Assembly: GCA_025808375.1 (NCBI GenBank)
Contig: CP061009.1
Location: forward strand, 3,162,001-3,226,000
Source of the DNA: Duncaniella muricolitica
GTDB lineage: Bacteria; Bacteroidota; Bacteroidia; Bacteroidales; Muribaculaceae
Direction of reading: 5' to 3'
DNA length: 64,000 nt
Shown one piece after another: positions 1-10,176 of this stretch; the stretch's first letter is position 1; each line of letters begins with the position of its first letter. The translations under genes were made by a program, and so were the position numbers. The notes beneath the pieces were generated by a model. That model saw only the letters and a program-made list of their open reading frames with translations, did no database searches and was not told the DNA's origin.

Positions 1-897
1 TATGTCAAGCAGCCGGATATTGGAAACGACACCTGTTTTCTGGCGGTTGATGTTTATCCACTCGTGTTCGTCGAAATAGGTGCGGATATTCTCTTCCGTC
101 AGGTTGCGCATGTCGGCGAACGACAGACCCGTGAACGCGCAGAACAGGTATAAATCACGGTATAGCTCCTGCTTGGCGTTCTTCAGTTTGCCCTCCATCA
201 GCAGCCGGATTTCCTCTTTCGTCAGGAAGCAGCGGGTCGTTTCTTCCTTCTTGATTTCATACTCCCTGAACGGGTCGCGCGTGAGCCACTCGTTGTTAAT
301 GGCGATGAACACCATCGTCCGGAGCGGGCAGACATACAGCCACACGGTGTTGGTGCAGCAGTGTTTGTCAGTGCGCAGGAACATTTCAAAATCGGAAATG
401 AAAGCAGGCGTAAGCTCTTTCAGGGCGATGTCCTTCACGCGGTAGCGGATGGTGAGGAACTCTTGCAGGTGCTTGTAAACGGTCTTGTACTTCAAGAGCG
501 TGCCTTTGGCTTTCATGCCAGCCTCCACCTGCTTGGCATAGTCCTCGTTGTGCTGCCGGAACACCTGCATCAGCGTGTGGTAGCGGTGTTCCAGTCCGAG
601 AAAGGCGTTTTTTACTTTTTCTGCCGTGACGAAATTGTCACGCTCCATGATTTCCTGATAATGTTTGTTGATGCGCACCCGCATCTTGTCAAGCATGCGG
701 TTCGTTTCGAGTGCCGCCGTGCTTCTGCCCGTGACACGTCCCCCTTTGGTGTCCCACAGCTTGGGATCGACGGTCAGTTTGCAACTGAACTGCGTCTGGC
801 TGCCGTCCACCGTGATGCGTCCCATGACGGGCACTGTCCCGTCCTTTTTCACTACCTGACGTTTCAGGTAGTAGATTACTGAAAATGTACTCTTCAT
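1..897 (-). CDS. IntDOT-like tyrosine recombinase, 3' end outside window
   Basis: Site-specific integrase of a conjugative or mobilizable element. The first 299 codons are visible, starting from an ATG at 895-897, and the gene runs off the left edge. The N-terminal part has the arm-binding strand pattern (YYLKRQVVKKDGTVPV), followed by a SAM-like core-binding domain (about residues 110-200) and the start of the catalytic domain. At the place of the usual first catalytic arginine the protein reads FTGLSFADM, with serine at residue 259. CTnDOT IntDOT is known for exactly this substitution at position 259. The remaining catalytic residues (H-x-x-R, H, Y) would lie outside the window. The 5' end faces valS, and a DOT-type core site lies about 320 bp upstream. 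Confidence 0.93.
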   Translation of the reverse strand, partial: MKSTFSVIYYLKRQVVKKDGTVPVMGRITVDGSQTQFSCKLTVDPKLWDTKGGRVTGRSTAALETNRMLDKMRVRINKHYQEIMERDNFVTAEKVKNAFLGLEHRYHTLMQVFRQHNEDYAKQVEAGMKAKGTLLKYKTVYKHLQEFLTIRYRVKDIALKELTPAFISDFEMFLRTDKHCCTNTVWLYVCPLRTMVFIAINNEWLTRDPFREYEIKKEETTRCFLTKEEIRLLMEGKLKNAKQELYRDLYLFCAFTGLSFADMRNLTEENIRTYFDEHEWININRQKTGVVSNIRLLDI

Positions 898-1216
898 CGT
901 CCTTATTTTTTTAGGTTCAAAATTAGTTGGTGAAGAGTCCGGTGTCGGTACGCAAAACGGGGAGGAACGGCGCAATCTTTTTCCGTAACCGGATTTGTTG
1001 CGTGAGTTGTCAATAACTCACTAATCCTTAACGTCTTGTTTCGCTGTCCGTGTCCGTTTGTCGCCCTTTCGGGCATGGTTACGGACAAGTAACGTAGCGG
1101 CGTCCTGATTTGGCTTCAGCGGTGATTGCGATGGCTTCACGAATAATCGGAAGCACGACTGAAACCCCTGTAACTCAATTCTATCACTATATCTTTCCAC
1201 ATTTCACTTTTTTGTA
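898..1216. other. non-coding end of the integrative element
   Basis: About 320 bp between the integrase start and the core site, with no convincing gene. A 61-codon reading frame at 903-1088 on the minus strand has no recognisable domain and I do not call it. This is where integrase arm sites would be expected, but I could not define them. Confidence 0.5.
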
Positions 1217-1226
1217 GTAACTTTGC
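1217..1226 (+). promoter_or_regulatory. DOT-type attachment core / valS -7 box
   Basis: The sequence GTAACTTTGC fits the CTnDOT-family core GTAnnTTTGC. It contains TAACTTTG (1218-1225), the Bacteroidetes -7 promoter element, 45 bases before the valS start. The integrase gene lies just to the left, so this is probably the right junction of the element, which would then supply the -33 region. The nearest -33 match, at about 1194, is weak (TTTC). Confidence 0.6.
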
Positions 1227-1270
1227 GTTCAAAAACTGAAAAACTGACAATTAAACAATTATCACCTCAT

Positions 1271-3886
1271 ATGGAAGAAATAGCCTCAAAGTATGATCCC
1301 CGCGCAGTGGAGGATCGATGGTATGCCTATTGGATGGACCATAAACTGTTTCACTCCGAGCCTGACGCCCGCGAGCCGTTCACTATAGTGATTCCCCCAC
1401 CTAACGTCACAGGTATACTCCATATGGGGCATATGCTCAACAATACTATCCAGGATATACTCATACGCCGTGCCCGTCTGATGGGCAAAAACGCGCTGTG
1501 GGTGCCCGGCACCGACCATGCGGCCATCGCTACCGAGGCCAAGGTGGTCAACAAGCTGGCCGCCGAGGGCATCAAGAAGAGCGACCTCTCGCGCGAGGAG
1601 TTTCTCAAGCATGCCTGGGAGTGGAAAGAGAAGCATGGCGGCATTATCCTGGAGCAGCTCAAGAAACTTGGCGCGTCGTGTGACTGGGACCGCACCGCTT
1701 TCACCATGGACGAGATACGCTCCAAGAGCGTGATACACGTGTTTGTCGACCTTTACCGCAAGGGCCTGATATATCGCGGCAAGCGTATGGTCAACTGGGA
1801 CCCCAAGGCCAAGACGGCTCTGTCGGACATTGAGGTTGTGTACAAGGAGGAGCACTCCAAGCTCTACTATCTGCGCTACAAGATTGTCGGCGAGGAGGGT
1901 TATGCCATCGTGGCAACTACCCGTCCCGAGACCATCATGGGCGACACAGCGATGTGTATCAACCCCGAGGACCCGAAAAACCAGCATCTGCGCGGCAAGA
2001 AGGTAATCGTGCCCCTGGTAGGCCGCGAGATCCCCGTAATCGAGGATACTTATGTGGACATCAACTTCGGCACAGGCTGTCTGAAGGTGACTCCGGCCCA
2101 CGACATGAACGACAATATGCTGGGCGAGAAGCATGGCCTGGAGACTATTGACATATTCAACGACGATGCCACCATCAGCGAGGCCGCCGGCATGTATGTG
2201 GGCATGGACCGCTTCGCCTGCCGCGAGCAGATAGCCAAAGATCTGCAGGAGGCAGGTCTCATCGAGAAAATCGAGGAGTATGAGAACAAGGTGGGATACT
2301 CGGAGCGCAATCAGGACACTGTGACCGAGCCGCGCCTGAGCGACCAGTGGTTTCTCAAGATGCAACATCTGGCCGAGCCCGCCCTGGCTTCGGTCGAGGA
2401 GGGCGTAATCAAGTTTGTGCCCGAGAAGTTCAAGACCACCTATCGCCGCTGGCTCACCGACATACGCGACTGGTGCATCTCGCGTCAGTTGTGGTGGGGC
2501 CACCGCGTGCCGGCCTATTATCTGCCCGACGGCTCGTTTGTAGTGGCCGAGACGGCCGAGGAGGCTCTCGAGCTTGCCCGCGAGAAGGATGCGTCGCTCA
2601 CAGCGGCCGACCTGCGTCAGGACGAGGATTGCCTCGACACATGGTTCTCGTCATGGCTCTGGCCCATCTCGCTCTTCAACGGCATACTCGACCCCGACAA
2701 CGAGGAGATAAAGTATTACTATCCGACATCCGACCTCGTGACCGGTCCGGACATCATATTCTTCTGGGTGGCCCGCATGATTATGGCCGGATATGAGTAC
2801 ATGGGCAAGCAGCCTTTCAACAACGTATATTTCACCGGCATCGTGCGCGACGAGATAGGCCGCAAGATGTCAAAGCAGCTCGGCAATTCGCCCGACCCGC
2901 TCGAACTGATTGCCGATTACGGAGCCGACGGTGTGCGCATGGGCATCATGCTCGCCGCACCCGCAGGCAACGACATCTTCTTTGACAAGAAGCTGTGTGA
3001 GAACGGACGCAATTTCTGCAACAAGATATGGAACGCCTTCCGTCTGGTCAAGGGCTGGGAGGTAGACCCGACACTCGAGCAGCCGTCAAGCTCGGCCACA
3101 GCCGTGAAATGGTTTGACAGCCTGCTGAGCCGTTCGATCGAGGAGGTCAATGACCTGTTTGACAAATATCGCATCTCGGAGGCATTGATGGCGGTGTTCC
3201 GCCTGTTCCGCGACGAGTTCTCGTCGTGGTATCTCGAGATGGTCAAGCCCGAATATCAGAAGCCTATCGACCGCGCCACCTATGAGGCGACCATCGGATA
3301 TTTCGACTCGCTGCTGCGCATGCTGCATCCCTTCATGCCGTTTATCACCGAAGAGCTGTGGCAGCACATGGGCGAGCGTCACGAGGGCGAGTCAATCATG
3401 TATGCCCCCATGCCCGTAGCCGGCGAGGTGGACGAGGCTCTGCTCGCCGCTGTGGAGAAGGCCAAGGAGATTGTAAACGGCGTGCGCGGAGTGCGTGCAC
3501 AGCGCAATATCCCCAACCGCGAGCTGCTGACCCTTCTCGCTATCAACGAGAAGGTGGAGCTGGCCGACGTGATAGGCAAGCTCGCCATGCTCGAGAAGGT
3601 GGAGACTGCTACCGAGAAGGACCCTGCGGCCGCTTCGTTCCTGGTGGGCACAACCGAGTTTAACGTGCCTCTGCTCAACAATATCGACATTGAGGCCGAG
3701 AAGGCCAAGATTGCCAAGGAAATCGACTATTACGAAGGCTTCAGAAAGTCGGTGGAGAAGAAGCTCTCCAACGAGCGTTTTGTGGCCAACGCACCGGCGG
3801 CTGTAGTCGAGGGCGAGCGCAAGAAACTCTCTGACGCCGAGACCAAGCTCGCGGCTCTGCGCGAGACTCTCGCATCGCTGGCATAA
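1271..3886 (+). CDS. valS: valine--tRNA ligase
   Basis: Charges tRNA-Val in the cytoplasm (class I aminoacyl-tRNA synthetase). The protein is 871 aa, normal for the family. It has the HIGH-type motif as HMGH at residues 51-54 after PPPNVTG, an editing (CP1) domain in the middle with TTRPETIMGDT, the KMSKS-type motif KMSKQ at 532-536, an anticodon-binding domain, and a C-terminal charged coiled coil (about 805-871). I chose ATG 1271 because MEEIASKYDP matches the usual start. The frame is open upstream to a TTG inside the promoter, but that would start in the -7 box. Transcription probably starts at the box at 1218-1225. Confidence 0.97.
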   Translation: MEEIASKYDPRAVEDRWYAYWMDHKLFHSEPDAREPFTIVIPPPNVTGILHMGHMLNNTIQDILIRRARLMGKNALWVPGTDHAAIATEAKVVNKLAAEGIKKSDLSREEFLKHAWEWKEKHGGIILEQLKKLGASCDWDRTAFTMDEIRSKSVIHVFVDLYRKGLIYRGKRMVNWDPKAKTALSDIEVVYKEEHSKLYYLRYKIVGEEGYAIVATTRPETIMGDTAMCINPEDPKNQHLRGKKVIVPLVGREIPVIEDTYVDINFGTGCLKVTPAHDMNDNMLGEKHGLETIDIFNDDATISEAAGMYVGMDRFACREQIAKDLQEAGLIEKIEEYENKVGYSERNQDTVTEPRLSDQWFLKMQHLAEPALASVEEGVIKFVPEKFKTTYRRWLTDIRDWCISRQLWWGHRVPAYYLPDGSFVVAETAEEALELAREKDASLTAADLRQDEDCLDTWFSSWLWPISLFNGILDPDNEEIKYYYPTSDLVTGPDIIFFWVARMIMAGYEYMGKQPFNNVYFTGIVRDEIGRKMSKQLGNSPDPLELIADYGADGVRMGIMLAAPAGNDIFFDKKLCENGRNFCNKIWNAFRLVKGWEVDPTLEQPSSSATAVKWFDSLLSRSIEEVNDLFDKYRISEALMAVFRLFRDEFSSWYLEMVKPEYQKPIDRATYEATIGYFDSLLRMLHPFMPFITEELWQHMGERHEGESIMYAPMPVAGEVDEALLAAVEKAKEIVNGVRGVRAQRNIPNRELLTLLAINEKVELADVIGKLAMLEKVETATEKDPAAASFLVGTTEFNVPLLNNIDIEAEKAKIAKEIDYYEGFRKSVEKKLSNERFVANAPAAVVEGERKKLSDAETKLAALRETLASLA

Positions 3887-3899
3887 GTGAATATATAGC

Positions 3900-3937
3900 C
3901 TTGTGGTGACGGGGGCAGCCCCCCCTGTCACTGCAAG
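3900..3937 (+). terminator. stem-loop after valS
   Basis: Strong G/C-rich inverted repeat around GTGACGGGGG and CCCCCTGTCAC, with outer CTTG/CAAG pairs, 14 bases after the valS stop. It has no long T run. It is probably a terminator or 3' stabilising hairpin. Confidence 0.55.
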
Positions 3938-4037
3938 GATATTGTATATGACAATCCAAGCCCGGGCGTCGGCTGACGCTCCATGGCCCGAGTGCGGTTA
4001 ATGATTTTTGATACTTATTTCATCGAACCAAAGATTC

Positions 4038-4542
4038 ATGCTTGATGTAATTATTATAGCGGTAGTCGTGGCGGCAGCCGTGATGGGTTTCCGAAAGGGA
4101 TTCATCGGTCAGTTGGGCTCGGTGGCAGCCATTATCATCGGAGTGGTGGCATGTCGCCTGTTTGGTCCGCAGGTCACCGACATGATTATGCCCGCCGACC
4201 AGGGCCCCGAGGTCAACTCGATGTCGAAGTATGCCTATTCGATACTGGCCTATGCGGGAGTGTATATCGTGGCATATTATGCCGTGATACTCGTAGCGCG
4301 CCTGCTGCGCACGGTGACCCACACTCTGCTGCTCGGTCCGCTCGACCGTATGGCCGGCGCGGTGGTGAGCATCGTGAAATGGCTCCTGGCCCTGAGCGTG
4401 GCTCTCAACCTCTATGTGATAATCGTATCGGGCTCCGACCTCGGCTCACGCTCGCGTCTGGGCAAGGAGACGGTGCAATTTATAATGGAAATCGCCCCCG
4501 CGGCATGGGGGGCGTTTACCCAAAACTTTCAAGAAGCACAAC

Positions 4543-4553
<11 letters not shown>
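4038..4553 (+). CDS. CvpA family membrane protein
   Basis: A 171-aa inner-membrane protein with four hydrophobic segments (about residues 2-20, 24-45, 68-92 and 105-130) and the motif GFRKGFIGQL near the N-terminus, as in the CvpA/colicin V production family. The biochemical role of this family is not settled. I chose ATG 4038 (MLDVIIIAVV) over an in-frame TTG at 4008, because the membrane segment begins right after it. The 3' end overlaps the sufB start by 11 bp, so the two are likely co-translated. Confidence 0.85.
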
Positions 4554-6000
<1,447 letters not shown>

Positions 6001-6003
6001 AAA

Positions 6004-6121
6004 TCAATTAGTAATTAGCAATTAACAATTAGTAATTAGCAATTAGTAATTGCTGATGTGAATGACTATTGATTTCTTACCTCTCATTAAATTGCTAATT
6101 GCTAATTACTAATTACTAATT
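6004..6121. repeat. A/T-rich palindromic repeat block
   Basis: Reiterated words ATTAGTAATT and AGCAATT on the left (about 6007-6051) and their reverse complements (GCTAATT, ACTAATT) on the right (about 6090-6121). Together they can fold into a long A/T hairpin with a loop of about 40 bases. It separates sufB from the following methyltransferase gene. Confidence 0.8.
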
Positions 6122-6128
6122 GAAACAG

Positions 6129-6830
6129 ATGGCTGCTCTTTATCTGATACCGTCAACGATGAGCGATGCGCCCGTAGGGAATGTGTTGCCGCCTCTCAAC
6201 ATAGAGATTATCCGTGAGATACGTCACTATGTGGTGGAGAATGTGCGCACAGCCAGAAGGTTTCTGAAGCGTTGCGACCCGTCGATTGACATCAATACAC
6301 TGACATTCACCACTCTCGACGAACATACCGACCCGGCCGAGGTGCCTGCCATGCTCGCGCCTATATCCGAGGGCCATTCCATCGGTGTCATCTCTGAGGC
6401 CGGCTGCCCTGCCGTGGCCGACCCAGGGTCAGACCTTGTGGCTGTGGCTCAGGAGCGGGGGGTGAAGGTGGTGCCTCTCGTGGGCCCGTCGAGCATACTC
6501 ATGGCTCTGATGGGCTCGGGATTTAACGGACAGTCGTTTACCTTTAACGGCTATCTGCCCCACGACGGACGTGCCCGCGCCGAAAAACTGCGCGAGATGG
6601 AACGCCTCATCCGCTCACGCCGCCAGACTCAGATATTTATCGAGACCCCCTATCGCAACAACCGTCTCATAGCCGAACTGTGCTCCTCACTCCCCTCGGG
6701 CATCAAGCTATGCGTCGCCTCTGACATCACAGGACCGGGACAGGAAATAATCACACTGCCACTCTCAAAATGGGCCAAGCGGGAATATAACTACGACAAA
6801 ATCCCGACAATATTCCTGCTCTACAGTTGA
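6129..6830 (+). CDS. tetrapyrrole-methylase-fold SAM methyltransferase (RsmI-like)
   Basis: A 233-aa S-adenosylmethionine-dependent methyltransferase of the family containing RsmI (ribose methylation of 16S rRNA C1402). Visible motifs are LYLIPSTM at the N-terminus, SEAGCPAVADPGSDLV (about residues 92-107) and VGPSSILMALMGSGF. It is shorter than classical RsmI (about 280 aa) and lacks the usual C-terminal tail, as in many Bacteroidetes versions, so the exact RNA target is uncertain. The start is ATG 6129; an upstream TTG at 6120 falls in the repeat block. Confidence 0.85.
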   Translation: MAALYLIPSTMSDAPVGNVLPPLNIEIIREIRHYVVENVRTARRFLKRCDPSIDINTLTFTTLDEHTDPAEVPAMLAPISEGHSIGVISEAGCPAVADPGSDLVAVAQERGVKVVPLVGPSSILMALMGSGFNGQSFTFNGYLPHDGRARAEKLREMERLIRSRRQTQIFIETPYRNNRLIAELCSSLPSGIKLCVASDITGPGQEIITLPLSKWAKREYNYDKIPTIFLLYS

Positions 6831-6870
6831 GGCCTTATTAACAAAACCACAGAAAAACCGTACCACGAAT

Positions 6871-7851
6871 ATGCGCCGCAAATATAGCCCGCCTCCACAG
6901 CAACCAGGACTCTTTGACAGGATTGACGATTTCAGCGAACGTCTCGACAGTGGTTTTGAAATAATCCCGCCTGAGAAGATGGAGCACATCGCCAAGACCT
7001 ATGCCAGGCCTACGATTATCGACGAGCTGCCCCCGCTCGAGGCCTCCGACAAGGTGTTTTTCATGAGTTTCGGAAGCGGCAGCAGCGGCAATTGCGCATA
7101 TATCGGCGACCGCAAAAGCGGATTTCTCATCGATGCGGGCATAGATGCCAAGAAGGTGACATCGTCGCTCGTAGCCAACGGCATCACCATGGACCGAGTG
7201 GCCGGAATCATACTCACCCACGACCATCACGACCACATATCGCAAGCCTACTCGCTGTTACGCGCCAACCGCCACATGAGGCTCTACTGCACGCTGAGAA
7301 CGTTTAACGGCATACTGCGCCGCCATAATATCTCTCGCCGCATCAAGGACTATCACACTCCTATATACAAGGAATTTACGTTCAAAATCGGAGGATTTGA
7401 AATCACACCGTTCGAGGTGATGCACGACGGGTCGGACAACGCCGGCTTTCACATCACCCACGGTGACCGCGCCATCACTGTGGCCACCGACCTGGGCTGC
7501 ATATCGCCGCGAGTGGACCACTATATGCGTCTGGCCGACACTATAATCATCGAGGCCAACTATGACCTGCATATGCTGCGCAACGGTGCCTATCCCGAGC
7601 ATCTCAAGGCTCGCATTGTGGCTGACAACGGCCATCTCGACAATGCCGTGACCGCTCGTTATCTCGCGCTGATACATTCAGAGAAGATGCGCAATATCTA
7701 TCTCTGTCACCTGTCGCATGACAACAATATCCCCGAACTTGCACTCGAGACTGTGAGCGATGCCATTGACACCGTACGTCAGCCCGAGGCTGCTCCTCTG
7801 CGCATCATCGCCCTACCCCGATATGCGGTGACGCCACTCTATTCACTATAG
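6871..7851 (+). CDS. MBL-fold hydrolase, WalJ/YycJ-like
   Basis: A 326-aa metallo-beta-lactamase-fold protein. The metal-binding motif HDHHDH is at residues 117-122, preceded by SFGSGSSGNCAYIG, which is typical of the YycJ/WalJ group of predicted nucleases. A later histidine (FEVMHDGSDNAGF) and aspartate (TVATDLG) complete the site. An N-terminal extension of about 65 residues is proline- and charge-rich. It sits 40 bp after the methyltransferase gene and converges with the M3 peptidase gene. The substrate is not evident from sequence. Confidence 0.88.
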   Translation: MRRKYSPPPQQPGLFDRIDDFSERLDSGFEIIPPEKMEHIAKTYARPTIIDELPPLEASDKVFFMSFGSGSSGNCAYIGDRKSGFLIDAGIDAKKVTSSLVANGITMDRVAGIILTHDHHDHISQAYSLLRANRHMRLYCTLRTFNGILRRHNISRRIKDYHTPIYKEFTFKIGGFEITPFEVMHDGSDNAGFHITHGDRAITVATDLGCISPRVDHYMRLADTIIIEANYDLHMLRNGAYPEHLKARIVADNGHLDNAVTARYLALIHSEKMRNIYLCHLSHDNNIPELALETVSDAIDTVRQPEAAPLRIIALPRYAVTPLYSL

Positions 7852-7967
7852 TTTATAGAGTCGAAGAGTTAAAAGAGTTAAGATAATAGCTCGGTTGTCA
7901 ACTAATTACAACCGAGCTATTATCTTAACTTATTTAGACTTTATAGACTTTTTAAACTATAGTGAAT
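7841..7967. terminator. nested double palindrome between convergent genes
   Basis: Inner hairpin with perfect 21-bp arms at 7878-7898 and 7908-7928 and a 9-base loop, plus outer perfect 15-bp arms at 7841-7855 and 7953-7967 (ATTCACTATAGTTTA and its complement). The outer arms include the stop codons or last codons of both flanking genes. It is probably a bidirectional terminator. Confidence 0.9.
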
Positions 7968-10138
7968 CAAAGACCTCCCTTGGTGGAGATGTCACCGCCC
8001 TGGGCCGGAGTGGACGAGGGGATGAGTCCGCGGTTGCGCAGGAGAGCGTCGACCGAAGGCTGATGTCCGCGGAAACGCACATAGAGCTCCATGGGGTCTT
8101 CGCTGCCGCCCATCTCGAGGATGTTTTCCTTGAAAGAACGTGCGGTCTCGGGGTCAAATACACCCTTCTGGGCAAAGAGCTCAAAGCCGTCGGTGTCGAG
8201 GACTTCGGCCCAGAGATAGGTGTAGTAGCCCGAAGCGTAACCGTCACTGCCAAACACGTGTTTGAAGTAGGGTGAACGATAGCGGTAGGCTATCTCCTTG
8301 GGCATGCCGAGACGGTCGGCCACCTGCTTTTCAAAGGCATCGACGTCGATGTTGTCGCCCTCGGCGGGATTGACAGCACCCCATGCGAGGTCGAGCAGTG
8401 CGGCTCCGGCAAGTTCGGTAGTTGTGAAGCCCTGATTGTGGGTCGAAGCAGCCTGGAGCTTGTTGATGAGTTCGGTGGGTATCACTTCGCCGGTCTTGTA
8501 GTGGAAGGCAAAGTCCTTGAGCAATTCAGGCTCCATGGCCCAGTGCTCGGTGATCTGAGAGGGAAGCTCTACAAAGTCACGGTCGGTGTTGGTGCCCGAC
8601 TGGGAGCGGAGCTTGGCGCGGCTGAGCATGCCGTGAAGTCCGTGGCCGAACTCGTGGAACATGGTCTCGACCTCATCGACAGTCAGCAGAGCGGGAGTGT
8701 CGCCGGCAGGGCGTGTGAAGTTGCCCACATTATATACGATGGGACGCTGCACGGTGCCGTCGGCATCGGCAAACGAGCCGCGAAGCTCGTCCATCCATGC
8801 GCCCTGACGCTTGGTGGCACGGGGGAAGTAGTCGGTCATGAAGACGGCCACATGCTCGCCGCTCTTGGCATCGGTGACGTCATAGACGATGACCTCGGGA
8901 TTGTATTTGGGAGCGTCGGGCATCTCGGTAAACTTCACGCCATAGAGCTTCTCGGCGAGGGTAAAGATGCCTTTGCGCACATTGTCGAGGGCAAAATAGG
9001 CACTTACCTCGTTCTCATCGAGATCGAATTTTTTAGCGCGTACCTTCTCGGCATAGTAATAATAGTCCCATGGCTCGATGGTGATATTCTGACCCTCGCC
9101 GCGGGCATAGTCGGTCATCTCGACAATCTCTTCCTTGGCGCGGTTGACAGCCGGGGTCCATATCTTCATGAGCAGGTCGGTGGCAGCCTCGGGAGTCTTG
9201 GCCATTACGTTGTCGGTCATATAGGAGGCAAAATCCTTGTAGCCGAGTATGGCAGCCTTGCGGGCGCGGAGCTTGACAATCTCGCCGATGATGGGACGGT
9301 TGTCATAGGGAGCCTGAGAGGCAAGGTTGATATATCCCTTGTACATCTTCTCGCGCACGGCACGCGAATCGGCATACTTGAGCACGGGCAGACGGCTGGG
9401 GGCGTGGAGTGTGAACACCCACTTGCCATCCTTGCCGCGCTCCTTGGCCTCGGCGGCCGCTGTGGCCACAATGCCGGCGGGGATGCCGGCGAGGTCGGCC
9501 TTGGAGTCAACCACAAGCTCAAACGAGTTGGTGGCGGCAAGAAGGTTTTTATTGTATTTCAGGAAAAGGTCGGTCAGAGCCTTGTTGACCTCCATAAGAG
9601 CATCCTTGTCGGCCTGGGAGAGAAGCGCGCCGTTGCGGACAAAATCCTTGTAGGACAGCTCGATGGCACGTACTTCGTAGGGTTTGAGGCCCAGTTGGTC
9701 GCGCTTGTCGTAGAGTTTCTTGACGCGCTCAAACAGGCGGGGATTCATCTTCACCTCGTCGGAAGCGGCCGACACGAGCGGATAGATTGTCTCGGAAAGC
9801 TCCTGCATCTCGGGAGTGTTGTCGGTCTCGCAGAGCGAGCCAAAGACTCTCATGACCTCCGAGAGCAGTTTGCCCGACTTCTCCATGGCAAGAATGGTAT
9901 TCTCAAATGTAGGCTCGGCCGGATTTTCGGCTATAGCCTTGATTTCACCACGCTTGATTTCCAGGCCCTTGTTGATGGCCGGCAGATAATCGGAATACTG
10001 TATCCTGTCGAAAGCAGGGATTTCATACTTGGTGCCGTAAGGCTCCATAAACGGGTTGACCCGCTGTGACTCTGCATTCATTGCTGTCGGGATTGTGAGC
10101 GCGGCCGTAAGGAGGGCGGCTCGGATGAGTGGTTTCAT
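7967..10138 (-). CDS. M3 family metallopeptidase (peptidyl-dipeptidase Dcp type)
   Basis: A 723-aa zinc oligopeptidase. The zinc motif HEFGH is at residues 495-499 within FHEFGHGLHGMLS, with the downstream glutamate in the ELPSQITEHW region, as in oligopeptidase A and Dcp. It carries a signal peptide (MKPLIRAALLTAALTIPTAMNA), so it acts in the periplasm or as an exported protein, where Dcp-type enzymes remove C-terminal dipeptides. Length is normal for Dcp (about 680-720). The C-terminal tail ends GGDISTKGGL just before the bidirectional terminator. A 543-codon antisense frame inside it is a shadow. Confidence 0.93.
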   Translation of the reverse strand: MKPLIRAALLTAALTIPTAMNAESQRVNPFMEPYGTKYEIPAFDRIQYSDYLPAINKGLEIKRGEIKAIAENPAEPTFENTILAMEKSGKLLSEVMRVFGSLCETDNTPEMQELSETIYPLVSAASDEVKMNPRLFERVKKLYDKRDQLGLKPYEVRAIELSYKDFVRNGALLSQADKDALMEVNKALTDLFLKYNKNLLAATNSFELVVDSKADLAGIPAGIVATAAAEAKERGKDGKWVFTLHAPSRLPVLKYADSRAVREKMYKGYINLASQAPYDNRPIIGEIVKLRARKAAILGYKDFASYMTDNVMAKTPEAATDLLMKIWTPAVNRAKEEIVEMTDYARGEGQNITIEPWDYYYYAEKVRAKKFDLDENEVSAYFALDNVRKGIFTLAEKLYGVKFTEMPDAPKYNPEVIVYDVTDAKSGEHVAVFMTDYFPRATKRQGAWMDELRGSFADADGTVQRPIVYNVGNFTRPAGDTPALLTVDEVETMFHEFGHGLHGMLSRAKLRSQSGTNTDRDFVELPSQITEHWAMEPELLKDFAFHYKTGEVIPTELINKLQAASTHNQGFTTTELAGAALLDLAWGAVNPAEGDNIDVDAFEKQVADRLGMPKEIAYRYRSPYFKHVFGSDGYASGYYTYLWAEVLDTDGFELFAQKGVFDPETARSFKENILEMGGSEDPMELYVRFRGHQPSVDALLRNRGLIPSSTPAQGGDISTKGGL

Positions 10139-10176
10139 GTTGATAAAAACTAATTATAGATTTAAGTGTTGATGAG

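Noticed and set aside
903..1088. A 61-codon minus-strand frame upstream of the integrase
   Set aside because: No domain, no start signal, and it lies in the region expected to hold integrase binding sites.
1286..2503. A 405-codon minus-strand open frame
   Set aside because: Antisense to valS; long only because of G/C-rich codon structure.
8438..10069. A 543-codon plus-strand open frame
   Set aside because: It lies antisense inside the M3 peptidase gene, which has the zinc motif, signal peptide and full family length. The antisense product has no recognisable domain.
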